Assembly (NCBI GenBank): GCA_017889705.1
Contig: JAGGAB010000013.1
Location: 26,700-90,699, forward strand
Direction: 5' to 3'
DNA length: 64,000 nt
Source: Bacillota bacterium
GTDB lineage: Bacteria > Bacillota > Negativicutes > Sporomusales > Sporomusaceae
Below the pieces are notes generated by a model. That model saw only the letters and a program-made list of their open reading frames with translations, ran no database searches and had not been told where the DNA came from. Position numbers and translations under genes: made by a program. How positions within the stretch are numbered: position 1 is the first letter of the stretch; every line of letters starts with the position of its first letter. Shown in pieces: positions 12,849 through 23,775 of this stretch.

Positions 12849-13601
12849 ATGCGCAAGCCGATTATTGCCGGCAACTGGAAGATGCATAAAACTGCCGGAG
12901 AAGGAGCTCAACTTGTGCAAGCAATAAACGCTCTGACAAACACGGTAAAAGATGTGGAAATTGTGGTGTGTCCGCCGTTTACGACTCTAGCGGCTGTCGC
13001 CGACGCTGCTAAAGGAACCAATATTGGTTTAGGCGCGCAAAATATGCATTGGGAAGACAAAGGCGCCTTTACCGGCGAGATTGCACCAGGCATGCTTAAA
13101 GATATTGGCTGCACCCATGTTATTATTGGCCATTCAGAACGGCGGCAATATTTTGCCGAAACCGATCAAACCGTAAACAATAAACTTAAAGCTGCCTTAA
13201 AAGCCGGCCTCCTGCCGATTGTGTGTGTGGGTGAAACCCTGGCTGAGCGTGAAGCCAATGCTACTGAAAAAGTAGTAGGCATTCAGGTAAAAGGCGGATT
13301 AGACGGCATCACAGCCGAACAGGCTGCAGGCATTGTGATTGCGTATGAACCTGTATGGGCTATCGGCACTGGCCGTACGGCATCGGCCGATGATGCCAAC
13401 GCTGTGTGCGCATTCATTCGCCGTACGGTTGCCGAAATGTTCGGTCAGGCCAGTGCTGACAGTGTCCGCATCCAGTATGGTGGCAGTGTTAAGCCTGACA
13501 ATGTGGCTGAACTTATGGCGAAATCTGATATTGACGGTGCTTTGGTCGGCGGAGCCAGCCTGGAAGCTGACTCTTTCAGTAAATTAGTTAAGTTTAAATA
13601 A
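12849..13601 (+). CDS. tpiA: Triose-phosphate isomerase
   Basis: 250 residues from ATG 12849 (AAGGAG 10 bases upstream). It interconverts dihydroxyacetone phosphate and glyceraldehyde-3-phosphate. Active-site motifs: GNWKMHK (Lys near 11), GHSERRQYF (His near 95), AYEPVWAIGTG (Glu near 167), and the phosphate-binding GGSVKPDN and GALVGGASL. Standard length, fourth gene of the glycolytic operon. Confidence 0.98.
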   Translation: MRKPIIAGNWKMHKTAGEGAQLVQAINALTNTVKDVEIVVCPPFTTLAAVADAAKGTNIGLGAQNMHWEDKGAFTGEIAPGMLKDIGCTHVIIGHSERRQYFAETDQTVNNKLKAALKAGLLPIVCVGETLAEREANATEKVVGIQVKGGLDGITAEQAAGIVIAYEPVWAIGTGRTASADDANAVCAFIRRTVAEMFGQASADSVRIQYGGSVKPDNVAELMAKSDIDGALVGGASLEADSFSKLVKFK

Positions 13602-13618
13602 CTGCGAGGAGAAAAAAC

Positions 13619-15160
13619 GTGGCTAAATTATCATCGCCAGTTGCACTTTTGATCTTAGATGGCTGGGGCATTGGTTGTGAAGCTGATGAGTTTAACGCGA
13701 TTGCCAGAGCCAATACTCCCCATATGAACTTGGTGGCAGAACTGTATCCGCAGACCAGGTTGGCCTGCTCAGGCGAAGCAGTTGGTTTACCTGACGGACA
13801 AATGGGGAATTCCGAGGTTGGTCATTTGAATATCGGGTCAGGCCGCATTATCTACCAGGAACTAACCCGTATCAGCAAATCCATCAAAGATGGCGATTTC
13901 TTCACAAATTCTGTATTTTGCCAGGTGTGTGAACAAACGAAAAAAACAGACGGAGTCCTGCATCTCATGGGGCTGTTGTCTGACGGTGGTGTTCACAGCC
14001 ATGATACTCATATATATGCTTTGTTGGAATTAGCCAAGAATCAGGGGCTGGAAAAAGTCTATGTGCATGCCTTCTTAGACGGCAGGGATGTGCCGCCAAG
14101 CAGCGCTGTGACCTATATCAAAGCCCTTGAAGCCAAGATGGCCGAAATCGGGGTAGGCCAAATCGCCAGTGTTGCCGGACGCTATTATGCTATGGACCGG
14201 GATAAGCGTTGGGAACGTGTTGCCAAAGAATATGAAGCCCTTGTTTACCTTCAGGGAGCGCATGCGGCTACTGCTGCTGCCGGAGTTGAAGCTTCCTACC
14301 AGGATGGAAAGACCGATGAATTTGTTGAGCCAACCTTAGTTGATAACTGCGGGTTTACAGGAATAAAGCCGAATGATGGTGTTATCTTCTTTAACTTCCG
14401 GCCTGACAGAGCCCGGCAGCTTACCAGAGCTTTGACCGATCAAGATTTTGACGGCTTTGAACGGAAAAACGGGTGTTTCCCGCTCTACTTTGCCAGCATG
14501 ACCCAGTATGACGAAACCTTTTCTGTGCCGGTGGCATTTCCTCCGGCCAGTATTGCCAATACCTTTGGTGAAATCGTCAGCAAGGCAGGTTTCACTCAGC
14601 TGCGTATTGCTGAAACCGAAAAATATGCTCATGTCACCTATTTCTTTAATGGTGGCGAAGAACAGCCTTTTGCCGGCGAAGACAGATTGCTCATTCCATC
14701 ACCTAAGGTTGCCACTTATGACCTGAAGCCGGAAATGAGTGGGGTGGAAGTCACCGATAAGGTAGTGGAAGCTATTAAGTCAGGTAAATATGATTTTATT
14801 ATCCTTAACTTCGCGAACGGCGATATGGTTGGACATACCGGCATTCTTGAAGCTGCGATGACAGCAGTGACCACTGTGGATCAGTGTGTAGGAAGGGTGG
14901 CAGCAGCCATGCGTGACTGTGGCGGTATTACCTTGATAACGGCTGACCACGGCAATGCTGAATGCATGCGCGATCCTGAGACCGGTGAGCCCTTTACTGC
15001 TCATACTACCAATGAGGTGCCTTTCATTATGGTGTCAGAAGCGCATCGCGGCAGCAAGCTTAAAGAAGGAATTTTAGCCGATATTGCGCCGACCATCCTG
15101 GATATTTCCGGGATTGCGCAGCCGGCAGAAATGACGGGCAAGAGTTTGTTAGTGAAATAA
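13619..15160 (+). CDS. gpmI: 2,3-bisphosphoglycerate-independent phosphoglycerate mutase
   Basis: 513 residues; GTG start at 13619 with GCGAGGAG upstream, 17 bases after tpiA. It interconverts 3- and 2-phosphoglycerate using Mn ions and a phosphoserine intermediate. The N-terminus VALLILDGWGIG binds metal; the catalytic serine lies in MGNSEVGHLNIGSGR near residue 63; TADHGNAE and AHTTNEVPF supply C-terminal metal ligands. This is the cofactor-independent form usual in spore-forming Firmicutes. Confidence 0.97.
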   Translation: MAKLSSPVALLILDGWGIGCEADEFNAIARANTPHMNLVAELYPQTRLACSGEAVGLPDGQMGNSEVGHLNIGSGRIIYQELTRISKSIKDGDFFTNSVFCQVCEQTKKTDGVLHLMGLLSDGGVHSHDTHIYALLELAKNQGLEKVYVHAFLDGRDVPPSSAVTYIKALEAKMAEIGVGQIASVAGRYYAMDRDKRWERVAKEYEALVYLQGAHAATAAAGVEASYQDGKTDEFVEPTLVDNCGFTGIKPNDGVIFFNFRPDRARQLTRALTDQDFDGFERKNGCFPLYFASMTQYDETFSVPVAFPPASIANTFGEIVSKAGFTQLRIAETEKYAHVTYFFNGGEEQPFAGEDRLLIPSPKVATYDLKPEMSGVEVTDKVVEAIKSGKYDFIILNFANGDMVGHTGILEAAMTAVTTVDQCVGRVAAAMRDCGGITLITADHGNAECMRDPETGEPFTAHTTNEVPFIMVSEAHRGSKLKEGILADIAPTILDISGIAQPAEMTGKSLLVK

Positions 15161-15186
15161 ATAAAACAAAAATTTAGGAGGAATAA

Positions 15187-16476
<1,290 letters not shown>

Positions 16477-16490
16477 AACATGCTCGATAA

Positions 16491-16524
16491 GCAGCCGAAT
16501 TATTTCGGCTGTTTATTTTTTTTA
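16491..16524 (+). terminator. Intrinsic terminator of the glycolytic operon
   Basis: GCAGCCGAA-TTAT-TTCGGCTG followed by TTTATTTTTTTTAT. Confidence 0.92.
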
Positions 16525-16573
16525 TAGATTGGGGATAATATGTAAGAAATGTGTGAAATAATTGACTAAATAA

Positions 16574-16603
16574 TTGTCAAGTGTCGTTTATATGTGTTAA
16601 AAT
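16574..16603 (+). promoter_or_regulatory. Candidate secG promoter
   Basis: TTGTCA (16574-16579), 18 bases, TAAAAT (16598-16603), about 70 bases before the secG start. Inference from consensus match only. Confidence 0.5.
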
Positions 16604-16672
16604 ATTGTCATGCCTTGGCATTGCAGTATTGCAGCAAAGGATAACGGAATCAGTCATGGGAGGTGTAAAGAA

Positions 16673-16903
16673 ATGTTAACAGGACTGATGATATTGGAAG
16701 GTGTACTTTCCATAGCGCTGATTGTCGTAGTAGTATTGCAGTCAGGTAAAAGTGCCGGTTTATCAGGTTCAATTGCCGGAGGGGCCGAATCTTTTTTCGG
16801 TGGCAAGCATAAAGGACTTGATGGAATTTTGGCAAAAGCAACAATTGTCATTGCCGCATTGTTTGGATTGGTAACAATGGCTTTGGTCAAATTGATGCAA
16901 TAG
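16673..16903 (+). CDS. secG: Protein translocase subunit SecG
   Basis: 76 residues from ATG 16673 (GGGAGGTG upstream; the longer open frame starts upstream without a binding site). Two membrane segments (about 3-22 and 52-72) flank the conserved Gly-rich cytoplasmic loop QSGKSAGLSGSIAGGAE with FFGGK. It is the small subunit of the SecYEG channel. Its place before est-rnr-smpB matches the common Firmicute order. Confidence 0.95.
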   Translation: MLTGLMILEGVLSIALIVVVVLQSGKSAGLSGSIAGGAESFFGGKHKGLDGILAKATIVIAALFGLVTMALVKLMQ

Positions 16904-16912
16904 GGTAAAAAA

Positions 16913-16955
16913 ACCTCAATGGCCGGAGTTAATGCGGCATATTGAGGTATTTTTA
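16913..16955 (+). terminator. Intrinsic terminator after secG
   Basis: ACCTCAAT / ATTGAGGT with an internal loop, followed by ATTTTTAGG. Confidence 0.8.
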
Positions 16956-16982
16956 GGGTTATAGTCAAAGGGGGAAGTTTAA

Positions 16983-18989
16983 ATGGATTTATTGTACATT
17001 GCGCCGTTTGCTGGGCTTGTGGCGCTGGCTTTTGCTGCGTATTTAATGGCCAGCGTACTGAGGGAAAGCCCGGGTAATCAAAAAATGCAGGACATTTCCC
17101 AGGCGATTTTTGAAGGAGCTATGGCTTTTCTTAACCGCCAGTACAAAACACTGATCCCATTTACAATCGTTATTTTCTTTATACTTTTTTATGTAGACGG
17201 CTATAAATTAGCCGTATCCTTCCTGGTAGGCGCTATCTGTTCCGCTATCGCCGGTTATGTGGGTATGACCTCGACAACCAAGTCGAATGCTCGTACTACC
17301 GAAGCTGCCCGCACTAGTCTTAACAGTGCGTTAAGCGTATCGTTCCGCGCCGGTGCCGTTATGGGTATGTCGGTTGCCGGTTTGGGTCTTTTGGGTGTAT
17401 CCAGTTTGTACATAATTTTTAGAGATCCTGTTGTAATTAACAGCTTTGCTTTTGGCGCCAGTGCCATTGCCTTTTTCGCCCGTGTCGGCGGCGGTATTTT
17501 TACCAAAGCTGCTGACGTTGGTGCTGACCTGGTAGGTAAGGTTGAAGCAGGTATTCCTGAGGATGATCCTCGTAACCCGGCCGTTATCGCTGATAACGTG
17601 GGTGACAATGTTGGCGACACTGCCGGCATGGGAGCTGACCTCTTTGAATCTTATGCAGCTACCGCGATTGCTGCCATGCTTATTGGACAAACTGTGTTCA
17701 AAGGCGATATCAACGGCGTGTTATTCCCGCTGGTTATCGGTGCAGCCGGTATCTTTGCATCTATTGTTAGTACCTTCCTGGTTAGAACCAGCGACGATGG
17801 TGACCCGCAAGCTGCTTTGAATAGAGGCATCTGGGGAACTAATATCCTGGTTGCTCTTGCTACCTATGCGATTGCCAGCGCTATGCTGCCGGCCAATGCC
17901 ATGGGTATTACCATTGCTGTTGTTTGTGGTCTGGCTGTTAACGTGCTTGTTGGTATGATTACCGAGTACTATACCTCCAGCAATAAACCGCCTACCCAGC
18001 ATATTGCCGACGCTTCGCAAACCGGCCCGGCTACCAACGTTATTGCCGGTATTGCCTGCGGTTTGAGAAGTACTGCCATTCCGATGGTTGTGTTTACTAT
18101 AGCTATTGCAGTTGCTTATAACCAAGCCGGTATTTATGGTATTGCCATGGCTGCCATGGGCATGCTGTGCACGGCAGGTATGATTGTTGCCGTTGACTCC
18201 TTTGGTCCGGTTGCCGACAATGCCGGCGGTATTGCCGAAATGGCTGAGCTTGGTCCGGAAATTCGTAAAACCACTGACAAATTAGATGCGGTTGGTAACA
18301 CTACGGCTGCGATTGCCAAAGGCTTTGCCATTGGTTCTGCAGCACTTACCGCGTTGGCTCTGTTCACTGCCTTTGGTGAAGAGATTGCCAAAAACCCCAA
18401 TCTGAAAGGTCTGTTGGTAAATGGCCATTTAGTTATTAATCTGACAGAGCCAACAGTAATTATCGGTATATTCCTGGGGGCGACCCTGCCATTCCTGGTA
18501 TGTGCTTTCACTATGGAAGCTGTAGGTAAAGCCGCCTTTGAAATGATTGCCGAAGTTCGCCGTCAGTTCCGTGAAATTCCTGGCATTATGGAAGGCACAG
18601 GCCGTCCTGACTATGCCAGTTGCGTAGATATCAGCACCAAAGCTGCTATCCGCGAAATGATTCTTCCCGGCATATTTGCCGTAGGTTCACCTATTTTGGT
18701 TGGTTTTATTCTTGGCGCAAAAGCTCTGGCTGGTTTCTTGGCTGGCGCTACTGCTGCCGGCGTGCTACTCGCATTATTTATGTCTAATGCCGGTGGTGCC
18801 TGGGATAATGCTAAGAAATGGATTGAAACCGGTAAATACGGCGGTAAAGGTACTCCTACCCATGCAGCTGCCGTTATCGGCGACACTGTAGGTGATCCGT
18901 TCAAGGATACCTCAGGTCCGGCGATGAACCCGCTCATCAAAGTATGCGGTACCATCTCGCTGATTATTGCACCGCTGCTGTTCTTCTAA
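16983..18989 (+). CDS. hppA: Membrane-bound, ion-translocating pyrophosphatase
   Basis: 668 residues with about 16 membrane segments. It hydrolyses pyrophosphate and pumps H+ or Na+ across the inner membrane. Seen are the pyrophosphate-binding [20 protein letters not shown], the second acidic motif [18 protein letters not shown], and the C-terminal [17 protein letters not shown]. The signature GNTTAA has Ala where potassium-independent enzymes carry Lys (GNTTKA), so the enzyme is probably potassium-dependent. The pumped ion cannot be assigned with confidence here. Confidence 0.96.
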   Translation: MDLLYIAPFAGLVALAFAAYLMASVLRESPGNQKMQDISQAIFEGAMAFLNRQYKTLIPFTIVIFFILFYVDGYKLAVSFLVGAICSAIAGYVGMTSTTKSNARTTEAARTSLNSALSVSFRAGAVMGMSVAGLGLLGVSSLYIIFRDPVVINSFAFGASAIAFFARVGGGIFTKAADVGADLVGKVEAGIPEDDPRNPAVIADNVGDNVGDTAGMGADLFESYAATAIAAMLIGQTVFKGDINGVLFPLVIGAAGIFASIVSTFLVRTSDDGDPQAALNRGIWGTNILVALATYAIASAMLPANAMGITIAVVCGLAVNVLVGMITEYYTSSNKPPTQHIADASQTGPATNVIAGIACGLRSTAIPMVVFTIAIAVAYNQAGIYGIAMAAMGMLCTAGMIVAVDSFGPVADNAGGIAEMAELGPEIRKTTDKLDAVGNTTAAIAKGFAIGSAALTALALFTAFGEEIAKNPNLKGLLVNGHLVINLTEPTVIIGIFLGATLPFLVCAFTMEAVGKAAFEMIAEVRRQFREIPGIMEGTGRPDYASCVDISTKAAIREMILPGIFAVGSPILVGFILGAKALAGFLAGATAAGVLLALFMSNAGGAWDNAKKWIETGKYGGKGTPTHAAAVIGDTVGDPFKDTSGPAMNPLIKVCGTISLIIAPLLFF

Positions 18990-19003
18990 AAGTTAACTAT
19001 GAA

Positions 19004-19055
19004 AGGGGCTGTCGCAATAGCGATTTAAATTATCGCTGGCGATGGCCCCTGTTTT
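19004..19055 (+). terminator. Hairpin terminator after hppA
   Basis: AGGGGCTGTCGC / GCGATGGCCCCT with an inner AGCGAT / ATCGCT stem, followed by GTTTT. A related hairpin recurs at 19284. Confidence 0.65.
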
Positions 19056-19243
19056 ATGGAAAAACCCATCTGCGCCATTAATAAAATCAATGAATACAAA
19101 GTGCGTGTGTGACTTTTGGCATCGGAATACCACCCGGCTTTTCTCCTACGGAACGCTTTTTCCGGCAAAGGCCGAAGGGTTACGGGAATTACGAACCCGA
19201 GGAATCACTAAAGTCTTTTTTCTCAGAAGGGGTGTAAACGGTA

Positions 19244-19273
19244 CGTGGGACAAGGGGACAGGTTATTTGTCCC
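19244..19273. repeat. Dispersed GGGACAGGT-type palindromic repeat, copy 1
   Basis: GTGGGACAAGGGGACAGG followed by TTATTTGTCCC; the GGGACA / TGTCCC arms pair. Related copies lie at 61461-61488, 61578-61605 (inverted) and, degenerate, 63473-63499. Confidence 0.7.
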
Positions 19274-19283
19274 AGTTTTGGCG

Positions 19284-19322
19284 TAGGGGCTGTTCGCAAT
19301 TTAGTGCGACAGCCCCTTTTTT
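19284..19322 (+). terminator. Hairpin with T-run, related to the hppA terminator
   Basis: AGGGGCTGT.TCGCA / TGCGACAGCCCCT followed by TTTTT. The arms nearly match those of the hairpin at 19004, so the segment between may be a small inserted element. Confidence 0.7.
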
Positions 19323-19457
19323 ACATATATGGGGCAGTAACCTGCCAAACAGCAAAATTTCCCTTACGTAGCAGACAATGGTATAATAATGAGTAATTGC
19401 ATATACTTTCACTATAACTGCAGGCTATTCCTTAAATCTATAGTGAGGTGGGCAAGG

Positions 19458-20183
19458 ATGGCAAAACCAAGGATAGGTATTACGGCCAACCAATTTCTGA
19501 CTGAAGGCGGTATCCTGGCAGGCACTAAACGGCAATATGTAAGTGATGCTTATATTCGGGCAATACTCTGTGCCGGTGGTGTGCCTATAGTATTGCCGGT
19601 TATTGCCGATCAGGGAACAATAACTGAACAGGCAGACATGGTTGATGGCCTGTTACTTTCCGGCGGCGGCGACATTCAGCCACAATTGTTTGGCGAAGAG
19701 CCTGTTTGCCAACTGGGGAGAGTATTGCCGGAACGCGATAGGCATGAATTAGCTTTAGTAAAAACAGCGGTAACTGCGGCTAAACCCATACTGGGAATTT
19801 GCCGGGGCTGCCAAGTACTTAATATAGCGCTGGGTGGCAGTATTTATCAGCACTTATCACCAGAAGAGACCAATCTGCAGCATGACCAGCAATCTCCCGG
19901 TTATTATGCCGGGCATACCGTAATGCTGGAAGAAGGCAGCAAGTTGGCAAGTTTGTGGGGAACGGTGGTCATGACCAACAGCTTCCATCACCAGGCAATC
20001 AAGATGGCTGCTCCCGGGCTTAGTATCACTGCCAGAACCAAAGACGGGATTGTTGAGGCCGTTGAGCATGATACTGCGTCGTTTATAGTCGGAGTGCAAT
20101 GGCATCCGGAACTTATGTTGGATAGTCAGTCTACTATGCTTGATTTGTTTACAACGTTTGTCAAGGCAGCTAACAGGAAATAA
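19458..20183 (+). CDS. Gamma-glutamyl-gamma-aminobutyrate hydrolase family protein (peptidase C26)
   Basis: 241 residues from ATG 19458 (AGGTGGG upstream); the open frame reaches 19389 without support. Class I glutamine amidotransferase fold of the PuuD/C26 type. It has the substrate loop GGGDIQPQLFGEEP, the nucleophile elbow GICRGCQVLN (Cys near 113) and C-terminal VGVQWHPE with the catalytic His-Glu. It probably cleaves gamma-glutamyl amides in the cytoplasm; the true substrate is unknown and no polyamine genes are nearby. Confidence 0.88.
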   Translation: MAKPRIGITANQFLTEGGILAGTKRQYVSDAYIRAILCAGGVPIVLPVIADQGTITEQADMVDGLLLSGGGDIQPQLFGEEPVCQLGRVLPERDRHELALVKTAVTAAKPILGICRGCQVLNIALGGSIYQHLSPEETNLQHDQQSPGYYAGHTVMLEEGSKLASLWGTVVMTNSFHHQAIKMAAPGLSITARTKDGIVEAVEHDTASFIVGVQWHPELMLDSQSTMLDLFTTFVKAANRK

Positions 20184-20272
20184 TATGAACTGAGATATGG
20201 CAGTTGTAATTTGCCAATGTTGCAGTGTTAAAACAAAAATATTTACTACCAATACTGGAGGGGGAATTATAC

Positions 20273-21022
20273 TTGGCCATAATGCCGGGGGCTGAGCCCT
20301 TTTTTTTACCAGGTGGCGATACAGGCATTTTGATTGTGCACGGTTTTACCGGAGCGCCATCAGAGATGCGACTAGTCGGAAAATATCTTAATAGCCTCGG
20401 GTATACTGTTCTGGCGCCACGACTTTTGGGTCATGGAACTACGCCGGAAGAAATGGCGAAAACGAGCTGGCCGCACTGGTATAGCAGTGTTGAAGACGGC
20501 TATCATATATTAAGCGGCACCTGCCGTGAGGTGGCTGCTGTCGGGTTGTCGATGGGTGGACTGTTATCACTGCAGTTGGCCAGCGAATACAAGTTGAGTA
20601 AGTTAGTGCTGTTAAGCACTCCGATTTATATTGCGAATAAAAGGATAAAATTATTGCCGCTGTACCGGATGTTTACCAACTTTGTCCGGAAAAAGCGCAA
20701 GCGCTTGCCGGCAGAGGGTGAAGAATATTCGATTAGCTATGAGCTGACACCGCTTGCCAGCCTGTCAAGTCTGCTTAACCTGATTGAACATGTTGCGCAG
20801 CGTTTACCGTCAATTACCCTGCCGACACTTATTATGCAATCCAAAAGAGAGCATACCGTCGAACCGGAAAGCGCGCAATTTATTTATAATAATCTGGGAA
20901 GTACCGAGAAAAAGCTTGTGTGGCTCAACAGATCAGGTCATATCATTACCTTGGATGCCGAACGCGATTTGGTATTTGAGGAAATTGGCCGTTTTTTGGC
21001 CGGCAAGCAAGATGAGGTGTAG
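20273..21022 (+). CDS. Carboxylesterase (alpha/beta hydrolase, Est30 type)
   Basis: 249 residues from TTG 20273 (GGAGGGGG 7 bases upstream; ATG 20282 is an alternative). Oxyanion-hole motif LIVHGFTGAPSEM, nucleophile elbow VGLSMGG (Ser near 100) and a C-terminal catalytic His in RSGHIITLD. This short-chain esterase commonly sits before rnr in Firmicutes. One base separates its stop from the next start. Confidence 0.9.
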   Translation: MAIMPGAEPFFLPGGDTGILIVHGFTGAPSEMRLVGKYLNSLGYTVLAPRLLGHGTTPEEMAKTSWPHWYSSVEDGYHILSGTCREVAAVGLSMGGLLSLQLASEYKLSKLVLLSTPIYIANKRIKLLPLYRMFTNFVRKKRKRLPAEGEEYSISYELTPLASLSSLLNLIEHVAQRLPSITLPTLIMQSKREHTVEPESAQFIYNNLGSTEKKLVWLNRSGHIITLDAERDLVFEEIGRFLAGKQDEV

Positions 21023-21023
21023 T

Positions 21024-21419
21024 ATGAGCGATATTAATGACTGGTGTTTTGCGTGTGGTTCGCGCAATCCTATCGGACTCAAATTAACCTTTCGCGAAGA
21101 GAACGATACCTATGTGTCCAACTTCACCGCCGGCCTTGAGCATCAGAGTTATAACGGCATTATGCACGGCGGTCTGATCAGTACGCTGCTGGATGAAATT
21201 ATGGCGCGTTATTTGTATGCGCAAGGGCTCACAGCCGTTACGGCCAAGCTTGAGGTGCGCTATCGTCAGCCAACCCCGATTGGCGAGAAATTAACAATAA
21301 CCGGATGGATTGTTAGCAAAAAGGGAAAAATGTATGAACTGGCTGGTAAAATTACCTTGCCTGATGGAACGGTAACTGCAGAAGGAAAATCAATAGTTGC
21401 TGTAAAGGGAGATGAATAG
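21024..21419 (+). CDS. PaaI-type hotdog thioesterase
   Basis: 131 residues from ATG 21024 (GAGGTG upstream). The larger open frame starting at 20784 lies inside the esterase and is a shadow. The core motif NGIMHGGLISTLLDEIMA with the catalytic acidic residue, and the strands KLEVRYRQPTPIGEKLTI, fit the hotdog thioesterase fold. An N-terminal CFACGSRNPIGL motif is typical of this subfamily. It probably hydrolyses acyl-CoA esters; substrate unknown. Translationally coupled to est and rnr. Confidence 0.85.
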   Translation: MSDINDWCFACGSRNPIGLKLTFREENDTYVSNFTAGLEHQSYNGIMHGGLISTLLDEIMARYLYAQGLTAVTAKLEVRYRQPTPIGEKLTITGWIVSKKGKMYELAGKITLPDGTVTAEGKSIVAVKGDE

Positions 21420-23700
21420 TTTGGAATTGGCTGATCGAATACTTGCGTTTATGCATACCGAGGTTTACAAGCCACTTATGGCCGAGGATTTGGCTGAAGG
21501 CATGGGCATCCGCGGCAAAGAACTGGAAGTGTTTTGGGAGGTGCTGGACAAGCTTGAAGCCAATGCGTCAATTATCAAGACGCGGTTTGGCAAATATGGC
21601 ATACCTGGGCGCATGAATCTGGTTGTCGGCAAATTCTCTGCAACAACTAAGGGCTTTGGCTTTATTTTGCCGGAAGACCATGAACTGGAAGATGTCTTTA
21701 TTCCGCCTGATGCTATTGGCGGGGCTATGCATGGCGACAGAGTAGTGGCTCGCATGCATAAGCGCCATGTTTCGGGGAAAGCCGTTGAAGGGGAAATTAT
21801 CCGGGTTGTTACCAGGGCTAACACGAAAGTTGTGGGAACCTTTGAGTCCAGCCGCAATTTTGGCTTTGTGTTACCTGATGACCGGCGGATTGGCCGTGAT
21901 ATCTTTGTGCCCAAAGACGAGTTTAACGGTGCGAAAAGCGGTTCAAAGGTTGTTGTCGAGATTATCGAGTGGCCGCAAAAGCAAAAGAGCGCCGAAGGGC
22001 GTATTGTTGAAGTATTGGGAAAACAGGGCGACCCCGGTATCGAAATTCTATCTATTATCAAAGATAATAACCTGCCTACTGAATTTCCGCCTGAAGTGGA
22101 AAAGGCTGCTGAGCGTGTGCCTAATACCATTAGTGATGAGGATTTGCTGGGGCGGCGGGATCTCAGAGACCTTACTATTGTTACCATTGATGGTGACGAT
22201 GCTAAAGATCTGGATGATGCTGTCCATGTTGAGCGCATGAAAAACGGCCACTATCTGCTAAGTGTCCATATCGCCGATGTCAGTCACTATGTGCGGGAAA
22301 ACACGCCGCTTGATAACGAAGCCAGAACTCGCGGCACAAGCGTTTACCTTGTCGATAGAGTGCTTCCCATGCTGCCGCCGCGGTTGTCTAACGGCATTTG
22401 CAGCTTGAATGCCGGGGAGGACCGGCTGGCGCTGTCTGCTCAGATGGAGATTGACGGTCGCGGTCAGGTAGTCAATCATGATATTTTCCCTAGTGTTATT
22501 CGCGTGACAACCCGCCTGACCTATAATATAGTACGGAAGATAATTGCCGACCATGATGAAGAATTACGGGACAAGTATGCCGATTTGGTAGCTCCGCTGG
22601 AAGAAATGGAGCGGCTGTGCCGGATACTGCGTGACCGCCGACTGCGCCGCGGAGCTATAGACTTCGATTTCCCGGAAATAAAGGTTAAGCTGGATGACGA
22701 GGGTCATCCGATAGCCATTGAAAAGAGAATTCGCAGCATTGCCGAATCCATCATTGAAGAATTCATGCTTGTTGCCAACGAAACAGTAGCTGAACATATG
22801 CATTGGCTGGGGATACCGTCCATGTTCCGGGTGCACGAAGAACCAGACGAGGAAAAAATGGCCAGACTTAATGTACTCTTAGGCAACTTTGGTCAGCATC
22901 TGCCCAAAACCCAGGAAATTCGTCCAATGGCCCTGCAAAAGGTACTGAGCAAAATTGCCGGACGACCCGAAGAACGCATTATCAGTACTGTTATGCTGCG
23001 TTCGCTCAAGCAGGCGCGTTATGATGCCGAAAATCTCGGTCATTTCGGGTTAGCAGCCACCTACTATACACATTTCACTTCACCCATCAGGCGCTATCCT
23101 GATCTCATTCTCCATCGACTCATCCGTGAGACTTTTTCCACAGGCGATATTTCGGCCAAACGCCGTCAGAAGTTATCAACCATGCTGCCTGAGATTGCGC
23201 TGCATTCCTCAGAGCGTGAACGGGCCGCAGCCAATGCTGAACGCGCTACCGTTGACCTCAAAAAGGTTGAGTATATGGCGCAGTTTGTTGGCGAAGAATT
23301 TGAAGGCATCATTAACGGCGTAACCGCATTTGGGTTTTTCGTGGAGATTCCTAACGGCATCGAAGGCCTGGTGCATGTATCCAGCCTGGATGACGACTAT
23401 TATCAATATGCCGAAGAACAGTATGCGTTAATTGGGGAACGTACAGGCAATATCTACCGGCTGGGTGATGCGATCAAGATCAGGGTGGCTAAAGTCAATC
23501 CGGCAGAGCGCACCATTGACTATGTGCGGGCAACCGATGATATCGATAAACCGCTCCAGTCTGTTAGAAGGCCAAACGGGCAGCAAAAACAGACTAAGGC
23601 TGGCTCGAAACGCGACCCCAAGAAGCCGCAAGATAAGTCAAAAAAGAAACCAACTATCAGTGCGCGGCCGAAGAAGCCCAGAGCGCCGAAAAGTAAATGA
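21412..23700 (+). CDS. rnr: Ribonuclease R
   Basis: 762 residues from ATG 21412, overlapping the thioesterase by 8 bases. TTG 21421 has better spacing to GGGAG and may be the true start. A 3'-5' exoribonuclease that degrades structured RNA. Domains in order: N-terminal winged helix (1-65), two cold-shock domains (about 70-220), RNB catalytic domain with DGDDAKDLDDAV near 264 and HIADVSHYV, S1 domain (about 640-715), and a Lys-rich tail. It acts with tmRNA-SmpB on stalled messages; smpB would normally be next but is 21 kb away here. Confidence 0.97.
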   Translation: MNSLELADRILAFMHTEVYKPLMAEDLAEGMGIRGKELEVFWEVLDKLEANASIIKTRFGKYGIPGRMNLVVGKFSATTKGFGFILPEDHELEDVFIPPDAIGGAMHGDRVVARMHKRHVSGKAVEGEIIRVVTRANTKVVGTFESSRNFGFVLPDDRRIGRDIFVPKDEFNGAKSGSKVVVEIIEWPQKQKSAEGRIVEVLGKQGDPGIEILSIIKDNNLPTEFPPEVEKAAERVPNTISDEDLLGRRDLRDLTIVTIDGDDAKDLDDAVHVERMKNGHYLLSVHIADVSHYVRENTPLDNEARTRGTSVYLVDRVLPMLPPRLSNGICSLNAGEDRLALSAQMEIDGRGQVVNHDIFPSVIRVTTRLTYNIVRKIIADHDEELRDKYADLVAPLEEMERLCRILRDRRLRRGAIDFDFPEIKVKLDDEGHPIAIEKRIRSIAESIIEEFMLVANETVAEHMHWLGIPSMFRVHEEPDEEKMARLNVLLGNFGQHLPKTQEIRPMALQKVLSKIAGRPEERIISTVMLRSLKQARYDAENLGHFGLAATYYTHFTSPIRRYPDLILHRLIRETFSTGDISAKRRQKLSTMLPEIALHSSERERAAANAERATVDLKKVEYMAQFVGEEFEGIINGVTAFGFFVEIPNGIEGLVHVSSLDDDYYQYAEEQYALIGERTGNIYRLGDAIKIRVAKVNPAERTIDYVRATDDIDKPLQSVRRPNGQQKQTKAGSKRDPKKPQDKSKKKPTISARPKKPRAPKSK

Positions 23701-23737
23701 GTAATGGTGCAGATTTTGTGGAGTGATTATAAACCAA

Positions 23738-23775
23738 GAGGCAGATTCTAGGAATCTGCTTCTTTTATTTTTCAA
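23738..23775 (+). terminator. Intrinsic terminator after rnr
   Basis: GAGGCAGATTC / GAATCTGCTTC with a short loop, then TTTTATTTTTC. Confidence 0.85.

Larger units (their letters stand above)
19056..19457. other. Gene-poor stretch between hppA and the C26 peptidase
   Basis: About 400 bases with no supported gene. It holds the palindromic repeat at 19244-19273 and a second GGGGCTGT-type hairpin at 19284-19322. The 109-codon frame crossing it has no ribosome binding site, spans both hairpins and looks non-coding. Confidence 0.6.

Noticed and set aside
19042..19371. 109-codon open frame after hppA
   Set aside because: Crosses two terminator hairpins and a palindromic repeat; no start signal; composition not coding-like.
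20784..21023. N-terminal extension of the thioesterase
   Set aside because: Lies inside the esterase in another frame; the hotdog protein has its usual length from ATG 21024.
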